Source of the DNA: Bugulina stolonifera
Taxonomy: Eukaryota > Bryozoa > Gymnolaemata > Cheilostomatida > Bugulidae
Assembly: GCA_935421135.1 (NCBI GenBank)
Contig: OW285194.1
Location: forward strand, 14,531,376 to 14,595,375
Direction of reading: 5' to 3'
DNA length: 64,000 nt
Both the position numbers and the translations under genes were made by a program. Positions 1 to 13,440 of this stretch are shown here, piece after piece (positions within the stretch are counted from its first letter, which is position 1; every line of letters begins with the position of its first letter). A model generated the notes under the pieces. That model was not told where the DNA came from. It made no database searches and saw only the letters and a program-made list of their open reading frames with translations.

Positions 1-663
1 GCCATAGCAGAGTATAATAACAAAATTAGTTCAGTACGTCAGGAATGGAGTCTGCATCGATGTTAATGAAACACAGGAGTTATGTTCTCTCTACAGGTTG
101 GTACGTATTAGCCGTCTCATAGCAGGTGTTATGACTGCACTGTCTCAGCCAATGAAAGTAAACATTTCTTTACTCTTGCAATGTTGATTTCATCACCCTA
201 TACTATACGTCATACTGACATATGTGCAAATGGTCTTGAGCACAATACGTCTTTTGGATTGAATTTGTTTCACAAAATATGCCATTTTTTAGCAGAATTC
301 TCTGCAGTCGTCTTTCATTGCGGTTTTCACGTTTAGATTACAGAATGCTTGCAGCGATTTAAACAGAATATTATTCGCTAATTATATATTTTTCACATTT
401 TGTAGTTGTCATCCCTTTGTATGGCTTGTATATTAACAAGTACCATGTCTATACTGACAGTACAATCATTGTGTATGCTAACAAGTGTGCTTCAGTGATG
501 TGCCCGGTGAGGTACAAGGCAATGTGCAACAGCCATACCTTGTTTATTATCATATTATAGTTGGCAATCTGCAAGTCACAACCAGGTGCCGATAACTCCA
601 AAGACAGACGTATGAACTAAAGAGTGTGAACTAATAGCTGTACCACAGACTATAACCACTGAC
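1..663. other. Dicer intron/left-edge sequence, nothing coding seen
   Basis: Lies downstream of Dicer exon 834-664. No RNase III block is found in either strand, so this is most likely intron between the acidic linker exon and the RNase IIIa exons. Confidence 0.5.
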
Positions 664-3600
664 CTTGACCGTGTGTGTTCTCCTCCCTGTCTAGCTCGAG
701 GTCCACAGGTATACTGTCTATACCCTCATCCTCATCTTCTGACTCTTCACTCTCCACCTCACTGATGTCATTCTCACTGTCTACGTCAGCCAGGTCAGGG
801 TCAGACAGGTCAGTGAGGCTGATCAGTTGTGCACCTGCATAGAGGTGTCAGCATACATATACATGTAGGTAAGACAAATAGATGACACAGAGACAAACAT
901 TTAATCATGAGAATATACACTATTGGAGACAGTAAAAGCCTAATCTAACGAACCCGACTCTTCCAGCTTCTGCTGATCTCCTTTCTCTTTGGGTTGTTCT
1001 GCATCCAGGACTTTTCCTCCTGCACTCTCATTGGTCTGTTCTGTGTTTGGTTTAGCCTCATCCACATTACTATTGGATGAGCACTGAGTACTAGCAGAAG
1101 GAGCTTGCAGTAGAGAGAAATCTATGCCCAAGTCCAGTTTATCACCACTTGGTACATGATGATTAGATAGGCAGGCCAGGTTCATACCTTTGTTGATCCT
1201 ACAACAATATATTACAGGTAAATAAGGACACCAATTATACAAGAACAGTTACGTGTACATGTAGAAAGGCTGCAAAGCCAAACCAAGACATGACAACTCC
1301 AATTTAAGTTCATTTGCCTAACTGACGTGATAAGACAACTCCTCAAGACACGTCCCAATGTTATTCAACGACAACAATGTGTAACCAGCCACAGTTGTCA
1401 TCCTCCCCCAAAGCCAAACCAAGACATGACAACTCCAATTTAAGTTCATTTGCCTAACTGACGTGATAAGACAACTCCTCAAGACACGTCCCAATGTTAT
1501 TCAACGACAACGATGAGTAACCAGCCACAGTTGTCATCCTCCCCCCCCCCCCCCCCCCCGTGCATCTGGAAAACACGGGAACACCCGGAACACTCATGAC
1601 ACTATAACCATGGATAGAGCTGCTTCACATAAGAGATAATGTGATACATGATGGAATATGCAAACATAGACACTCACCTGCAGGCCAGCTGGTGGCTAAG
1701 AAGTAGACTATTGAGTCTGTAGAGAATGCTGGGAACACAGACTAGCTTCCTCCACATACTAGCTGTACAAGGGTGGATGTCACACAGCTCTGGTATCAGG
1801 ATTTGTCTCTCCCTGGTTGTTAACTTCTTGTTTTTCCTGTTGTGAGATGAAGCCGCAGGTAGAGGCATACCTTTCTGGTTCATATACCTGGGCGTCATCA
1901 GATTCAGCCTGTAAAATCAAACAGATACTAGTATATGCACGTAGTTGATAGACTAGGTTTATCTTCTGTCTTACGACATAGTATAACTAATATACTAGCA
2001 AGTTTGTTGAACAGCCAAAAGTAAGTACTAGGAAACCCGAGAGCCTCCAACTCTTGCCCCAACAAAATCAGGCAGTATCAGTATGACACATGCCTGATAC
2101 ACAAGCAGTATTCCCACTTCAACTAATCTCTGTGGTAAAGGCTGAGGCAGATTTTTAATACCCGAGAGTGAACTTTATTCTTTGTCTCGAAAAGCAATAA
2201 CATGATTGTATTAAACTAACAGTTATGTGGCACACAACTTATGTAATACTCCCACTACACACACCTTCCAGATGTTCTGTCAACGTCGAGTAGAGGTTGA
2301 GAAGTGTTGGTTATAGCCAGACCATACTTTGAAGTGTAGTATGAATAGAAGTCACTGTAGAGATCAGGGGAAGGAAATGGAGCCTTAGGACTGAGGTCAT
2401 GTCTCATGGCTGCCACATAGAAGAACTCGGGCTGATCTATAAGCAGTAGAAGAATAATACAAACCATACAATGTAGATAGGAGGACCCAGTTGGTGTCCA
2501 GCAGCTGTTCCAGCTAGTAACTTGCTAATCAGTGGTAAGTGTAACATATTCCTGTCTTATACATGAAGCACATCAAGATGCCTTCTCACTAGGAGGGCCG
2601 TATATGCTACATAACAGTATTCAAAAGCAAGAAAGACTCAATAATTCTCTGACATTAATCTGTACAGGCCACATCTGCTGTATAAGACTAGTCTTGAATT
2701 TCATATTCTACCTCGCCCTCTTTATCAACGTTACTTCCCACAGTTCAACGTTTTGTTTGCTACTCAAAAACATGTCTAGACAAAACCTGAAAAAGGGCAA
2801 ACATTGTAAAATATTGGCTACCTATTTGAGCAGAAAATAAATCACAATAGGTCAAAAATTGGTGTTGATTGTTCAGTGGAGTAAAAAAAATAAAAAAGAG
2901 TGTCTGGCCGAGTAGACTGTGAGAGGGACTCGAACTCGGCACCCATTGCACCACTTACCAAAGTGCAAGCACGCATACCACTCAGCCATTCCACTCTCTG
3001 AGTGATTGTTGAATTATTTATTTATAAGAAGGGCTTCACAAAAATAAACTACCAATCACATCATGTCTAACAAAGAAATTCGTAACCAATGTGAATAAAT
3101 ATTACACCAAAGTTTATAGAACTAATAAGTTTTTCCACGGCTTTATACACCAATAGGATCGCGCGAAATCTGACCTAATAAGCGGCCTAGTTCAAAGTAG
3201 TTGAGCGTCAGCGAAAAATCACCGATGAAACAATGGAGTCTTCTCAAGATTAGCGAAAAAATTGCCCTGAGATTGGCTAAAAGTACTTGTAATGCTAGTC
3301 TATTATTTTCAGAATACATAATGTTTATACCGATAGCATCAATAGAAGATGCAAGCATTTAGAAAAGCAGAAATATAGGAAAAAGGCCCAAAAAGTTCGA
3401 GCCATCCTACTGATCACGTGGTCTGGACTATTTATGCCTCGTGTAAACCAAAGAGGGTAAAAGTACGCTCTTTGCGCAGACTGTCAACTACTACTGCCGA
3501 CCTATATTTCTATAGTCTAAGTGTCTGGCCACAGGATGGGCGCTCGTTAAAGTGCAACGGTTTGATAATTTTGGCGAGAGAACCACGGCAAATGACTATG

Positions 3601-6600
3601 CGCATTGTTTGCTGGATAAACTTGGTATATAGAAACTTTGATTACACTCACAAAATTAAAACAGCCAACTATTGGATTATTGGGATAAAGTCAAAACACT
3701 CTGCAAAACCTATTGCATCTCTCGAATAACTAAAGATAAAGAATGTTAAAAATAATTCCTCAGAAAAAAACTGGTTTTCAACACACCTACTCCTGGGAGG
3801 AGTTGCCGGGTTCAACACTCACCTTGGTTTCTGTAAGAGGGCATGACGACAGCATCTTTAAAATCTTCCTCTCTAAAAACAAACTCTTTAGTTTTCCTGC
3901 TAAACAGTGGGGGACGGTTTGACCAGACAGCCATCTTGGACATAGTGGTGTCCATGTATTCCCAGGCTATGACCTTTTGACCTAAAATATAATATCCATT
4001 CTCATCTAGTGAAGGGCAGGAGAAAATAACATCTACACTAGAATATACACCGGAAATAGAACATTATGATCAACGATTCCCACCAAATCAAAGGACAAGA
4101 TACCTGGCCGATGTAATTAAGCTAGGCAAAGTAATTCAACATTACACATACCATAAACATACCAACTGTATTAAAAATTATATCAAAGCCTCAGATATTT
4201 CATAATTGTTTAGCTAAAATTCAAAGAGCCAAACATAACCACTCCATGGTCAGGTTAACTCTGAGCAAAGGTACACAGTTGTTAGTTGAAAGATTAAAGG
4301 ACATTCTATAAGAACATCTGATAACCTTATAGAATGAACCCTTGGCTTATAAGTGGATAACTGTTTACTTTGCAATAGAGTGGCTCATAGTAGCAAGCAT
4401 TTGTATGAGGTTGTATCAATGATTGTAGATGATGTGAAATATACTCTGCAGCTAAAGTATCCATTTAAACATGATAGAGAGTAGATAACTCACCAGAATC
4501 TACAGGTACGACTAGTATATTGAACGGAGAGCTACTTGTGTTAAGTTTCAGAGGAAACTTATCAATTCTAAGGACGTTGTGGAAGACGAATGAGTGATAG
4601 TCCAACACATTGCTGTACTCTGACTGGTTTAGCCGACACTCACAACAGAAAGTAATGGCTACTGACTCCTGGCCTGATCGTGTGAACACAGGAAACTCTG
4701 CCACCTGTTGTGAGTTACAAGGGAGATAAATCTATCACTATCGTTGCTGTTCTAATTACTAGTCATAACTATAATAGAAAGGAGTTGGCAAAAGTAATCG
4801 CTACTGTTTACTGCTAAATGTGAGTAGATGAATCCAGAAAATCTTTGCAAACCTTTGTAGCATATCAACACGTTAGCTTTATTAACGCACAGCAATATAC
4901 ATGTATGTACAGTATCTAGAATGTACAATCAATGTATTCAGTAAATCCCAACACACTGACTTACTGATGGCAGTCTCTCCTTAACCAGAAATCCTACAGT
5001 GTAAGGATATTCCTGAGTGACGAATATATCCCTGCCCTTGTTATGTTTGTCCTGGTCCATGGCTATGGCTAGAGAAAGGTTAGCAGAGTAGAGGAAACAA
5101 GTCTCTTCAGCAGCAATGGGTTTACTCAGCTGATCTGCGATCTACAGTAGAACAATGTAATCTACAGTAGAACAGTGCAATCTACAGTAGAACACTGTAA
5201 TCTACAGTAGAACAGTGTAATCTACAGTAGAACAGTGTAATCTACAGTAGAACAGTGCAATCTACAGTAGAACAGTGTAATCTACAGTAGAACAATGTAA
5301 TCTACAGTAGAACAGTGTAATCTACAGTAGAACAATGTAATCTACAGTAGAACAATGTGATCTACAGTAGAACAATGTAATCTACAGTAGAACAGTGCAA
5401 TCTACAGTAGAACAGTGCAATCTACAGTAGAACAGTGTAATCTACAGTAGAACAGTGTAACCTACAGTAGAACAGTGTAATCTACAGTAGAACAGTGTAA
5501 TCTACAGTAGAGCAGTGCAATCTACAGTAGAACAGTGTAATCTACAGTAGAACAGTGCAATCTACAGTAGAACAGTGTAATCTACAGTAGAACAATGTAA
5601 TCTACAGTAGAACAGTGTAATCTACAGTAGAACAATGTAATCTACAGTAGAACAATGTGATCTACAGTAGAACAATGTAATCTACAGTAGAACAGTGCAA
5701 TCTACAGTAGAACAGTGTAACCTACAGTAGAACAGTGTAATCTACAGTAGAACAGTGTAATCTACAGTAGAACACTGTAATCTACAGCAGAACAGTGTAA
5801 TCTACAGTAGAACAGTGTAATCTACAGTAGAACAGTGCAATCTACAGGAATATATCCGTAGTGCAATGTAGTTAATTGCAGGAATAAAGTGTAAGAGGAT
5901 CATGAAGTAATGTAGTCTATTGGAACTAAAGGGTGGTCTGTTTTTAATATAAATACTAAGGTGATGAAAGAGATAGCTAACACATGATGTGATGCAAAAA
6001 TTATGCAGACAGACGAATTCTGAATTTAGACTTTAATTGGGATACAGTAATTGAAATAGTTTCAACATGATGATAGTACACATTTCACTTACATATAAAT
6101 ACACATGCTAGACCTGCACTTACCTTCTTATTGTAGTAACGTTTAGCCTTAGAACTTCCAGGTACACCTTTGCTATGTCGGGACCCTCTCTCCCTCTCCC
6201 AATCGGCATCCTGCTTTGAGCTGCGTAGATATTCCTTACCAATAGGTGCCAGATGAGTATCCAATTCACCTAGAGTTGTTATTATCATACCACAACATTA
6301 GATTTAATAGAAATATCACTGTATCACCACAGTAATATCATCGCATAGAATTATAGTTATAGTGATGACAATCTAACACATTCCAACTCACTTGTCTAGC
6401 TAGTATAAGTATGATTATATAACATCCTTATTAATAGTCCCACAGTACTAGACATCAACTGTTGGATTGAAACTAACACGTCATAGTTTAAAAGTCTGAA
6501 GCAAACTGTTATTCCTATTACTGTAATACATATTACTGTATTACACGTTACTGTATTACATGTTACTGTATTACATGTTACTGTAGTACAAAGTCATGTT

Positions 6601-9600
6601 ACTGTATGATTGTTTAATCATGTAAATGTATATACAAAAATGACTAATCTACTACTAATGGCTACCTTCCATGTACAGCTCCTCACATGTGCTCAGAGCT
6701 GCTGCTGCTACAGCTAAATGGTGGCTTGGCATCACGTCACCCTACAACACAATATCAGTATATGACTGTGTTAACCAATACACTGACCAATATGGCTAAG
6801 AACTGTTCTACATGTAATAAGACTTTGAGAAATTTACTTTACTGGACCCTGATCTATCAATTCCCCTTCACACAAGTCACGAGTATGCCTGGTACATAGA
6901 CATAGACAAAGCTTACAAGTATATCATCATAGTGATATATAATCAGCAAGTGACGAAGAGAACATGATATAAACTTACAGTTATTGAGTGTTTGAGTCGG
7001 CAGTTGACAGGAAGTGAAATTGTTGCCTGGTAACCAGAAGGTAGCTCGGTCACATGACTCGTAGGTATAAGACGGGTACACATATCACTGGGTAGCTTAG
7101 CACAATATCTGTTGGAGATAGTACAAAGTGTTCAGTATATGTGTGTACTAAGACAATGTTACACTCATAATGCAAATAAAGTAGACAATAGCTAAATAAA
7201 AGTGAACAAAATTCAAACATTATGTCATCATAATTGGTAGGCTGCTGTAGGTAAGTTACATAATGTGAGTTTGTTTGAAGTTGTCTTCTCAGCAGATCAG
7301 AAAATTTGTGAAGAGCAGGAGGAGAGAACTCCATATTCAATGTTAGTTGGGAATATTTTGAGAAATAGCTCACGAACAGCACATCAACATTAAACATTAA
7401 TTTAACATCTCCTCTCCTAGGATAAACTGAGAGAAATCCTTCAAAGAGTGATCAAGGGAGTACAAGCAGTACACCGCAAGGCTAAGGATTGGTCCCAGTG
7501 ACAAGTGGATAAACTACTGAATATTGAGTACAGGAGTGATGTATTTGAACGATCTTTCAAACAAAACCAGTGGCCGTGACAGATTCCAACCTTGACCTTT
7601 CAGTCGGAGAATCCAAACCTGGGTACATCACCAAGTATGCATGCACACTACCTGTTCAACAATCCAATAGCATTTGCTATAGTAACAGTAGCCCCTGTCT
7701 TGGGTTCAACAAAGGCAGGTACAAGCCTGAGATCCTTCTCAGTGTATGGCTGGGGAGTATAGGACGGTTTGTGGAGCTTCCGCTGTAAAATCTGTAAATG
7801 AGAACATGGAGTTTTAAACAACCGTGCCAATAACACTATTACTATTACTATGTGATTCATCAACTATATTTACTGGTCACATGTAATTAATGGGGCCAGG
7901 ACTAACCCCCCAAACTTACTTCTTCAATCTGGTTGAAGTTACTCAGGCATCTAGTCAGTGACTCTTTCTCTTCCATGGAACAAATAGTGTAGTACTTAGC
8001 ATTGAAAGACTTGGCTCTAGCCTGTAACAAAGTGTAGAGTTACCCTCTCAGTATAGAAAACTGATGGGGAAAACCCTCTATTACTGAGGCGCAGGTACAC
8101 TCTTGCTTACGTCCTGGAGCTAAACAATGCATAGGTTGTTGTTCTATACAAAGACTGACATGTTTGTATCTTTTCAGAGAAAATTTCCTCTGGAGTGTAA
8201 ATAGTTGATGAGGAACAGACCGTCACAGCGATTGTAGGCAGGTCAAGAAACATTAGTAATAAAGTTGATACATTAAAGTGAACAGCCTCAAGTGTAACCA
8301 CACATAGTAGTAATCTTTTATAGAGCTGTGAAAATTTTCGCTGTTCAAGAGATTGCAGCTAGAGCGTGATGACACGAAATATAGGATGGTAACATTAGTT
8401 TTGCATAGTAACACTATTCATTACATGTATGTAACTGGCTACTGTTGCCAGGTAACAGCACAAACCTTAGACTTGATGTAACTCTGGTAGGACTGAGGAG
8501 GGTCGAACATAGCAATGAGATTGCACTTGGGAAGGTCTATGTTAGACTCAAGTACTCGTGTACCAATCAGCAGGTTAACCTTATGCTGTCTGAACTGGAG
8601 TAGCCTCTGGTCCTGCTTCTTACTCTTAACTAGGTCATCCTTGCCATCCTCTGACTCACCTGACCCTAGTCAAAGTCATACAGCTCAGTGTAATACTAGT
8701 ACCAACCAATCATATGACTGCTAACAAGATACTAGCTAATGATGTTATTGCTAACAAAATACCAACAGATTATGCAGTTGTTAATCAGATACTAACCAAT
8801 CATATAGCTGCTTCTAATAAAGTACATGTCCATGTCCCATATACAGAGCTCCTCTATGTATTTATGTAGCGCAAAGGCAGAATGTTTTCTCTTAACAAAC
8901 ACCAGCCCAGTGAGGGTTGTCTCCTCCTGGTTTACTTTCACTACATTATCTAGAAACAGATAACACTTAGTAGGAGAAACTCTCACCCTGAGAACAGTAT
9001 TGTGACAACTAATATCAGTAAAAAAGCATGAGATCAGAATATGGATGCATGGATCAATATATCAATCAATCAATCAAGTATATTACAGCTGACACAATCT
9101 ACCGTCCAATGGTCATCAACCATGTGACTAATATAATCCAACCAATCACAGGAGTTACATATAGCTCACCATGAGAAGCTTCCTGCTTAACTCTTGCTAC
9201 AGTGAAGGATTCTGGGTCTTGGTGTGACTCGCCGTCGGACAGATCTGACATGTCCGATAAATCATCGGAGCTTGCCTCCGCTGCGCGATTATAGCTAGAC
9301 ACAGCTGATGTGATCTCAAAATCAACCTGCAAAGCATGCCAAAACTCTTATACAACATGACACAAAGCACCTGCATTCACATCAACAAGCACTATTGAAC
9401 TTATAGGCAATTGGTACTTGCAACAGCTGAGAATTAGAAATATGAACTAAAAGGTTGTTTAATCGAACTAAACACATGAAATCCCCAACAAATATGTAAT
9501 GAAAGAACAGCGTCACTCGACTCAGTATTACTTCCCAAAAGAGTTGTCTATTCAATATACATTGTAAATCTAAAGTGTAATTGACCAGTGCCAGGCCATA

Positions 9601-12600
9601 TCTAACCAATACCAGTCTCCAGTGTGACAGGAGAGATATCATAGCAGTACTACTGGTGTGTTGGGCAGACAACTACTCAATAGCATTACTAGACTGATAT
9701 TTAAACCCAACACAAGCACACCAAATACATGCATGTCGACTTCTAAAAGAGTATATTCTGGTCTGCCCACAGCTTCTAATAGTACTACTGTTCCATTACC
9801 TACACATTACCTATACATACCTATACATTACCTATACATACCTATACATTACCTATACATACCTATACATTACCTATACATACCTATACATACCTATACA
9901 TTACCTATACATACCTATACATTACCTATACATTACCTATACATTACCTATACATTACGTCCTATACATACCTTAGGGAGAAATGACTTTAGAATGGAGA
10001 TGAGTTCCCTCACTTTAGGAGTAGAGAGTTGGAGCAGACTCTGTTCATCCAGGAAGGATTCCGATGCCTTCTGTACGAGCACTGGAGGGGATAGAACATG
10101 GTATCACAGCATACAGCATGTAAGCACTTTCTTTATATACAGTATATATTATACACATATGGGTAGCTAGATTGGCTGGTACTTACTGTGTATATACTTG
10201 AGCTGAGTCCAAGCTAACTGCAGTAACTTCTTCTCGAAAGGTTCTGTAGTCCTCTCTATAATCTTCTGGAGCGTGGAGCAGACGTTAAGAGCTACACAGC
10301 CAGCGCACCACGCACCCAGTTCATCTAGAGCTGTCTCCACCTAAGTATAATTTAATACATCCTATATAATGCAATACATAGTACGTATGGCTCACAATTA
10401 TCAATGAGGAGAAAATTCCAAGTAAGTTATCTAAAGATCAGATAACTCCGAATAAAATTGATAACATGAACTTTTTGGTTGGCTACCAGCAACCACATTA
10501 TAGTTTCTGAAAAGCAAGACTTTAGTCCGCTAATCTACAACTCAGTTAACTACTGCACTATCCTGACCAACCAAAACACCCTGTCTCTATTTAATTTCAT
10601 TAACCATACATAACAAGACATAGTGCTACATGTACCATACCTTACTTGTTACTGGTTGGAGAAGGATCAAACTGGGGACATGGGGAAACTAGAGTGTACT
10701 GAAACACTAATGGAAGCTGCACTGGTACAACTTCCATTAATCATAGCAGTGCAAACAGACTAGCAATAAAGTTACTTACTGCACTCTAATGCACTTAATT
10801 ACATACAGAAATATACTAACTTCTTGGAACACCTTGCGAGGTACGTCTTTGTACGCTTGCATATTATACCAGTCTTTGGAATGGAGAGGAGGCTCCGACA
10901 CCGTGATGTTATCACACAACGATGGCCCATCACCAGACTTTGATTTCATTTTTTTAGATGCCTGTGCCTCTTTAGACTTCACCAAATCTGTCTAAAGTAT
11001 AGAAGATGACACTACAGTCATACATGAAATTCTTATATTGCTATATCGATTGCTACAAGTCGTCTTAAACTTATGTACATGATGTCGTAACTAGATGCAT
11101 GACAAATGGTATTGTTTCAAATCAGCTACTAGCAGAGAAAGTAAGATAATGGCAAAAATGATTACTTCAGAAAATAAAAAAGAGATCTACAGTAAATAGT
11201 GTGTAGAATTTTAAAACATGATTAAATTAGACACATAATAAAGTAGAGGTACCTGGCTAATAATCATATCTCCAAGGAAGTGATATGCATGCTGAAGGAC
11301 GCTTCTAATGGTCTGAGTAAGTTGCAGCGCATCACTTCCTGTGTCATCACTTCCTGTGACATCATCTGGCTCATAGACCTCAGTGATCTCATCTCTATTT
11401 ACATGGGGAGTCTCCATAGCACTCATATCAGTAGTTGTTTCCACTACATAACGATACCAAACATTATATTACATGTACATGTAACAGCACTCATTGGTGC
11501 CTACACAAAGATTAGAAACTTGACTCGTGTAAGTGTATGTGCAAATGATTGAGTCGGCAAAACTCAACTTGAGATGCAATAATTTGTAGAGAAGAAAACT
11601 TCTCTACTTTTTATGATAGTAAATAATGTCTGGTCATAAGGTAATGTATGCCAACAATATTTTATACAATCGTGATTATTGTGAATATTGTGGATATATT
11701 CATCCATGAGGCAAGTAAAATACATCTGCCTTACTTTGTATACATGTAAGTAGCAGATGGCAGTAATTATAATAATTATAGACTGTGTAATAGCATACCA
11801 GAGTGTGTATAGTATTTACTGTAATTACACTCACCAAAACTGTGGAGTGCTAACTCAAGCTCACTTATCTTCTTCCCTAATTCCTTGGGTTCCTCCAGGA
11901 CACCACTAATTATAGAAGCAGTGACACCAAATATTCTCACATCTTGATGGTAAGGGCTCTTCTTCAGAAGTTTCACAATATTTGCATAAGATGAATTAGG
12001 TTCTAGGGCTGCATGGCACTCATCAAACACAATGAGTCTAATCCATTCAAAGTCTACAACAGATGCACTTTGTGTATACACTGGTGTATACAATTGTGAT
12101 GTAATATTCCTGACTTACAAGTATATTATAATAACATACTGTGTAACATACAACCCAAGCCAGTTCATCTATTCTAGAACTTTCACCTATTACCCGTCCT
12201 GATGGCTGGGAAATATACAACTGTACTTGTATAACATCTGACTAGAATTTCTGGAGACTAGCTGTCTGATTGCACAAGAATACTTGAATAACAAATTATA
12301 GTACAAGCTGAGAGTGAGAACCAAGATGGTACGGCAGTGGCATATGATGTCATATGGAATAAGTACAGTGAGCTAATCTTGAATCTTCTTTTTAACAAAA
12401 ACTGAAGCTCTAATTTAAATTACCATCAACACCAATCACTAGATGTAAAGCCATCAAAATTCCTCTACCACTCCACCTAACAGATAGCATTCTCACTGGA
12501 GTATACCTACATAGTAAAATACTAGAGTAGAGTGCATGTTATGAACCTACCAAGAACGCCTTGAGCCAGCATGCTGAGGCATTGGCTACCTTGTAAGCAG

Positions 12601-13440
12601 ATGACTTCTCTGCAGGAGAGAGAGGAGGTGACATCACATGAATCATCTCCCCCTAGCCTTGTTACTTTGAACGCAGAATGAAGTCTTACTCTATCAGTGT
12701 TTTCCTTGCAACTTTTCTTCCCTTTTTCACCTATATGTGTATGTGCATAACGATTGTTGTATATGCACATAACATCATGGTATATGCACATTATTGTACC
12801 TCACCGCTGTGAAATTAATGGTAGGCAATGATACCAGTCATTCATTGAATAATTTAAGAAATCTATCCAGCACAAAAGGTAGAAGTTGTGTCTACTTTGT
12901 CACCCCTGAGGTTGTTTACTCACCATCTGGACTGATGTAAAGCATCGTCTTATTAGCCTGTGAATCAGCTGCTCTGTCAGAGATGGATTTCATTAGCATA
13001 ATAGGAACAAAGTCTAGGCCATTGTCATTACTTACACAAAGTACTGTGTTATGGTGGAGGGCAGAGGAAATCAGCTCAACCTGCATGTTTGTACATGTAT
13101 GTGTAACACACTCAACACTGATTATTATTTTTAGTTAGCACCATCTCCATCTATTAGCGGAAAACTGTAATTATTTTACTGACAAACTGCAAACTCCAAT
13201 AAAATACATAATAGAATCCATTTTTTTTATTCTATATTACCTCAAAAATTTCCATAATGTGTGATACAGAAGAACATTGGATCTTAGGTTATCAAATGCA
13301 TGCATAGAACAATTATAATACAGGCTGGTTTCAACTCAATAACGGCAAGCTCACAGTGGTATAATTCATACCTGGTAGGTTGGTGGAGTCAGTCTGTCCT
13401 CCAGTATAAATTGGGGCATGCGGGGGCGTTTATACTTCAT
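664..13440 (-). CDS. DICER1: Dicer (helicase, dimerization, platform/PAZ portion; 3' RNase III part off window)
   Basis: Dicer cuts double-stranded RNA and hairpin precursors into small RNAs. Exons, in order: 13440-13372, 13080-12924, 12730-12551, 12053-11835, 11443-11253, 10991-10821, 10340-10187, 10081-9972, 9326-9170, 8949-8797, 8659-8466, 8021-7920, 7791-7652, 7108-6979, 6741-6666, 6269-6124, 5141-4965, 4704-4494, 3981-3823, 2436-2265, 1908-1678, 1198-954 and 834-664; about 1238 codons, phases agree. The start follows in-frame TAA and TAG. Helicase runs to about residue 620: DECH at 146-149, TAS at 180-182, motif V-like IGTRVLESNIDLPKCN near 555-570. Dimerization domain (620-783) shows NRYCAKLPSD and GELDTHLAPIGKE; platform/PAZ (about 784-1060) shows PVFTRSGQES and QPLLDVDRTSGR; then IPELCDIHPCTASMWRK. 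Oddity: motif I is SNDNGLD instead of TGSGKT, and motif VI is KSKARAK. The last exons are an acidic linker; RNase III domains must lie beyond position 1. The donors of the last two exons are less certain. Confidence 0.96.
1274..1559. repeat. 136-bp tandem duplication followed by a 19-C run
   Basis: The segment starting AAAGCCAAACC at 1274 recurs at 1410 with very few differences (one ACAATGTG versus ACGATGAG region). The second copy runs into a homopolymer of 19 C at 1541-1559. Inside a Dicer intron. Confidence 0.9.
2898..3003 (-). mobile_element. tRNA-derived SINE or tRNA pseudogene
   Basis: On the minus strand an A-box-like GGCTGAGTGGT is followed about 40 bp later by a B-box-like GAGTTCGAGTCC, and downstream comes an oligo-T stretch that would end Pol III transcription. 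The arms do not pair as a full cloverleaf, so a functional tRNA is unlikely. It sits in the Dicer intron between exons 3981-3823 and 2436-2265. Confidence 0.55.
5141..5846. repeat. 20-bp minisatellite, about 35 copies, ending exactly at a Dicer splice acceptor
   Basis: Unit TCTACAGTAGAACAGTGTAA with variants (AATGTAA, GTGCAA, CTGTAA). On the coding (minus) strand every unit contains TTCTACTGTAG, and the unit next to the exon at 5141 supplies the actual 3' splice site. Confidence 0.97.
9790..9971. repeat. 10-11 bp tandem array at a Dicer 5' splice site
   Basis: Alternating CCTATACATT and ACCTATACATAC units. On the minus strand they read GTATGTATAGG / GTAATGTATAGG; the Dicer exon ending at 9972 uses the first GTATGT as donor. 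Confidence 0.93.

Noticed and set aside
2898..3003. Functional tRNA gene
   Set aside because: Boxes A and B are present but the acceptor and anticodon arms do not form a convincing cloverleaf; better explained as a tRNA-derived SINE.
9658..10170. Plus-strand 170-codon ORF with IPIHYLY repeats
   Set aside because: Antisense to Dicer exon 8 and read through the CCTATACATT array.
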